Notes under the pieces: model-generated | Databases searched by the model: none | The model's input: the letters and a program-made list of their open reading frames with translations, nothing else | Told to the model about the DNA's origin: nothing | Program-made: the position numbers and the translations under genes | Source of the DNA: Opisthocomus hoazin | Lineage: Eukaryota > Chordata > Aves > Opisthocomiformes > Opisthocomidae | DNA length: 64,000 nt | Direction of reading: 5' to 3' | NCBI RefSeq assembly: GCF_030867145.1 | Contig: NC_134431.1 | Span: forward strand, 10,741,089-10,805,088 | Part shown: one piece after another, positions 61,101-64,000 of the stretch | How the letters are laid out: each line of letters opens with the position of its first letter | How positions within the stretch are numbered: the stretch's first letter is position 1

Positions 61101-64000
61101 TGAATGAGTGGTTGATGTGTTTATGTTTTATGTCTTGGCAAGGTTCTTTTGTTGAGGAGTTAGTTTTCTGCTTCTCAGTGACTCAGTTTGCTCCCTTACA
61201 CGCTGAATCTGAAGATCGTGTCTCATTTGTGTAAAGTAGCGGTTTGTTATGGATCCCTTAGTACTAGCTGGTTTTCTTGTCATTTTCTGTACAGGTCTTT
61301 GCCACCTCATGTAATTGTAGGGGTATTTCTGTTGCGAAGTCAGCCTGTAATGACATCTCAGAATAACAGCAGCTTTCACTTGACTTTACTGTAACTTTTT
61401 TTTCGCTCTTCCACCTTTTACAGCAGTGTCATAATTTTTTTCAGTGCTGGCTTTAAGAGGAAACATTCTCTTTTTTTTATGCTTTTAAGCTAAAACTACT
61501 TTTTTGTTTAAGTCTTTCTGTACTTGTTGTGAATTGCTTTCCTTAATGTGACTGCCTCACTAGATAGATTACTGTGCACTTCTGTAGCCCATGATAAGAG
61601 CTTGGCAATTGCTGCTTCCTGCAGGAACAGAACTGTTAAAATGACAGCATATCATTATCTCTTAGTCTGAGCTACTCCAGAGTTTATGGTGTAATAAAAT
61701 GGTGTGATCAGACTGAGGCCTGATGCAAAGTTCCCCGGGAGCCTTTCTGTTGCATCTGAAGGCTGGACATTTTGTTTCTCTTCCAGGAATACTGAGGTGC
61801 AAATCTGTGCCCCATTGCAATGTGCTTGAATGTCTGATGTCATGAACACCTCTTCATGTGATCTTAGCTAATACTTGAAGATTTTGGGGTGTATCTTCTA
61901 TTTTGTAATGTCTCATTGGTGTCTGAACAAGATGGGGAAGGTGTAGTCAAATATGCTCTTGTGCTAAGAGTTTACGTATGGCAGCTATAGTGTAGTGCGG
62001 AGTACCAGTGGCTAGTACAACTAGGAGAGTTTGCATAAGATACTTTTTGAGCAAAGCAGGAGTTGACAGACAGAAGTCTCCAGAGTAGTTACGGGTTAGG
62101 AGACTGAACTGAGGGTAATTTTTTGAAGTCTGGGAGGAATGGAAAGAAAGGGCTGTGGGCTGCCGTGTGAATCCGTACTGTTAGGTTTATGGCAGGGGGA
62201 AGGGAGGAAGGGTCAGGCATTCTGGTACAGAAGGCTTTGGGACAAGGGGCTGAGAGCCAGCTGATGAACATCTGTAGGACTCTGGAAAGTAAGGCTGTGT
62301 TCATGGGACCGATCCATTTTGTCTGAACAACACAGCCATCTGCCCTTGCGTTCTGTGTCCTTTCTTTGTGGCAGGACATGTGATGCTGTCAGGCCAAGTG
62401 GAACTCATTCATGCAGCTGAGAGCAACCTTCTCCTGTAAAGTACTAAAGAACTTCTTATTCCAGTCACTACTGGAAATTAACAGGGACAAGAACTTTCCA
62501 TTTGAAGCACAGCACTTCAGCAGACTTCCTCTTTCCACCCCTGAAGTTTCTAGGGGTATTTGCACAGAGTACAGGATTTAAAACCAAGAAATGAGTGGCT
62601 GACATGGAATGACTCATGCTCAAGACCAGAAGCATTTGACTTTGGAAAACTGACTTCAGTTCTAGCCCTTCCTCTTTAAAGTTTTATATTGCACGACCTT
62701 TTAAGTGAAATGTCGAGCTTCCTTTTTAAATGACAAGATCTCTGCAGTGTGACTATGCGTGTGATTCAAGAAGGTGTTTCGTAACTTTATCAATCCCTGT
62801 GTCCATCCGATAACTTCAGTTCTCGTGACATCACTGGCTTCAAGTTCCTCATAGGATACTAATTGCATCCTTTGAATGAGTCTGCTTTCTCCGACGTGGA
62901 GACCCTGTAGTACTATTATTGACATATTCTGAAACTGCCCTAACACCAGTGAGCATCAGTAGTTACGTGACTCCTGCAGTGCTCAAAAACTTCTGTGACT
63001 GGTGAATTTACAAGAAAGGCCTAGAACATCGTCATTTTACATAACATGACACTAGATTGTTTCTCTCCAATAACTTTCTCTGTTGAAGGCCGTCTGATTT
63101 CCACTAAAGTCGGCTTCATATCCTGGAAGTAATTTTAGATACTTTTTTTTGTCACTTTAGGTGTTCTAGCAACTGCTACAGCCAAAAAGGCCACCAAAAC
63201 CTCAACCAAAATCCCAAACCACTGTTATCCCTTGTTGCTGAGAAGAGTATGCCCCATATTTCAGGCATGGATTTGACCACTGAGGTCAGCACCCGCGTGC
63301 CCTCCAGGATTTTCTATTTTATTGATGTTCATTACATTCAGAAATGAAGTGCTATATGCTAGTGGGATTTTCATAGGAGTCAGCAGCTTGCCTGTTGCCA
63401 TCTCTAGGTCCCTCATTTTATTACCACCCCACCCCATTTTTATTCCTGTTTATTGAAATGTGCTTCAGAAATATATGACGCTTTTGAAGTTGTCTGTTTC
63501 TGGAAGGTACGTGGGTAACTTCTTCCTTCTCATTTTTTCTGTGCCTATGGGAATTATGCATCTCCTAGAACTCCCTTATTCTTTCAGTACCTTTAGGCAT
63601 TGTAGCATCTTTAAAAAGATCTAATATTTGGTAGCAAGGTAATAGCCAGCTCTCTGTTCGCTTACCAATGAATTACAGGTTTCAGATCATTAAATATGTG
63701 ATGTTGGTATTTGAATCTCTCTGAGATGGAACTCTCTGAGGCTGGGAGTAGTGTGTGTATGCACATACATATGTATGCTTAAGTGTAATATTTTTATATT
63801 AGAACACCTTTGTATCATTCAATTTCTGTAATGAAACATTTCATCTGTTTCCTTTTTTAAAAGAGGGGACAATTCTTTTCAAATTTGTTAATGCTGTGAA
63901 AGGAAACAGTGTAGATTAGTGCTTCTGCTAATTTAACCCAATATTTACAGCAAAAATGCCTAAGCGTCTTTTGGTTTGGTTTGCATTTTGCTGGGATTTT
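55140..64000 (+). other. PTPN1: PTPN1 intron 1, second part
   Basis: AT-rich sequence with many T runs (for example near 56670-56684, 56743 and 57152) and no recognised exon. The intron probably continues past the window end. One exon-like feature is a CTCTCTCTCTCTCC tract followed by GACCTCAG at 60770-60777 and a 30-codon open stretch ending at TAG 60868-60870. It has no similarity to PTPN1. Open frames elsewhere are 111 codons or shorter and unrecognised. No further CR1 tail was found. Confidence 0.6.

Overview
The window looks like avian nuclear DNA. The main reasons are several CR1 non-LTR retrotransposon copies (the dominant interspersed repeat of birds) ending in the typical ATTCTGTG-like octamer tail, the overall low repeat load, and a compact CpG island over the first exon of a recognisable vertebrate gene. 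No bacterial-type operon, CRISPR array, rRNA or intact tRNA gene was seen.

Layout. Positions 1 to about 32,500 are AT-rich sequence with no convincing protein-coding exon. I read this as the intergenic region upstream of PTPN1. It holds several decayed CR1 3' ends on both strands (about 2449, 5517, 8085, 25004 and 26985), a possible tRNA-like element with inverted arms (28691-28805), a polypyrimidine tract with a 13-bp period (28971-29039) and a small CpG-rich patch near 26434. From about 32,500 to 33,660 lies a CpG island. It contains the only host coding exon found: exon 1 of PTPN1 (protein tyrosine phosphatase 1B), 21 codons at 33257-33319 on the + strand, ending exactly at a GTGAGG splice donor. 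Everything from 33,320 to the end is best explained as a very long first intron, because exon 2 was not recognised. At 51297-55139 that intron carries a long antisense CR1 copy (3.84 kb) with an uninterrupted 934-residue ORF2 (endonuclease plus reverse transcriptase) and a broken, 5'-truncated ORF1 with an esterase-like domain.

How the parts relate. PTPN1 is the only host gene with direct support, transcribed left to right from a TATA-less, GC-box promoter. The CR1 copies are passengers. The long one looks coding-competent, but its endonuclease has Asp where the SDH motif should carry a catalytic His, its ORF1 is frameshifted, and its 5' end is missing, so it is probably dead for autonomous transposition. 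I did not find a clear, previously undescribed multi-gene system. The more unusual items are the tRNA-like inverted-arm element, the in-frame upstream AUG of PTPN1, and the open but probably endonuclease-dead CR1 ORF2.
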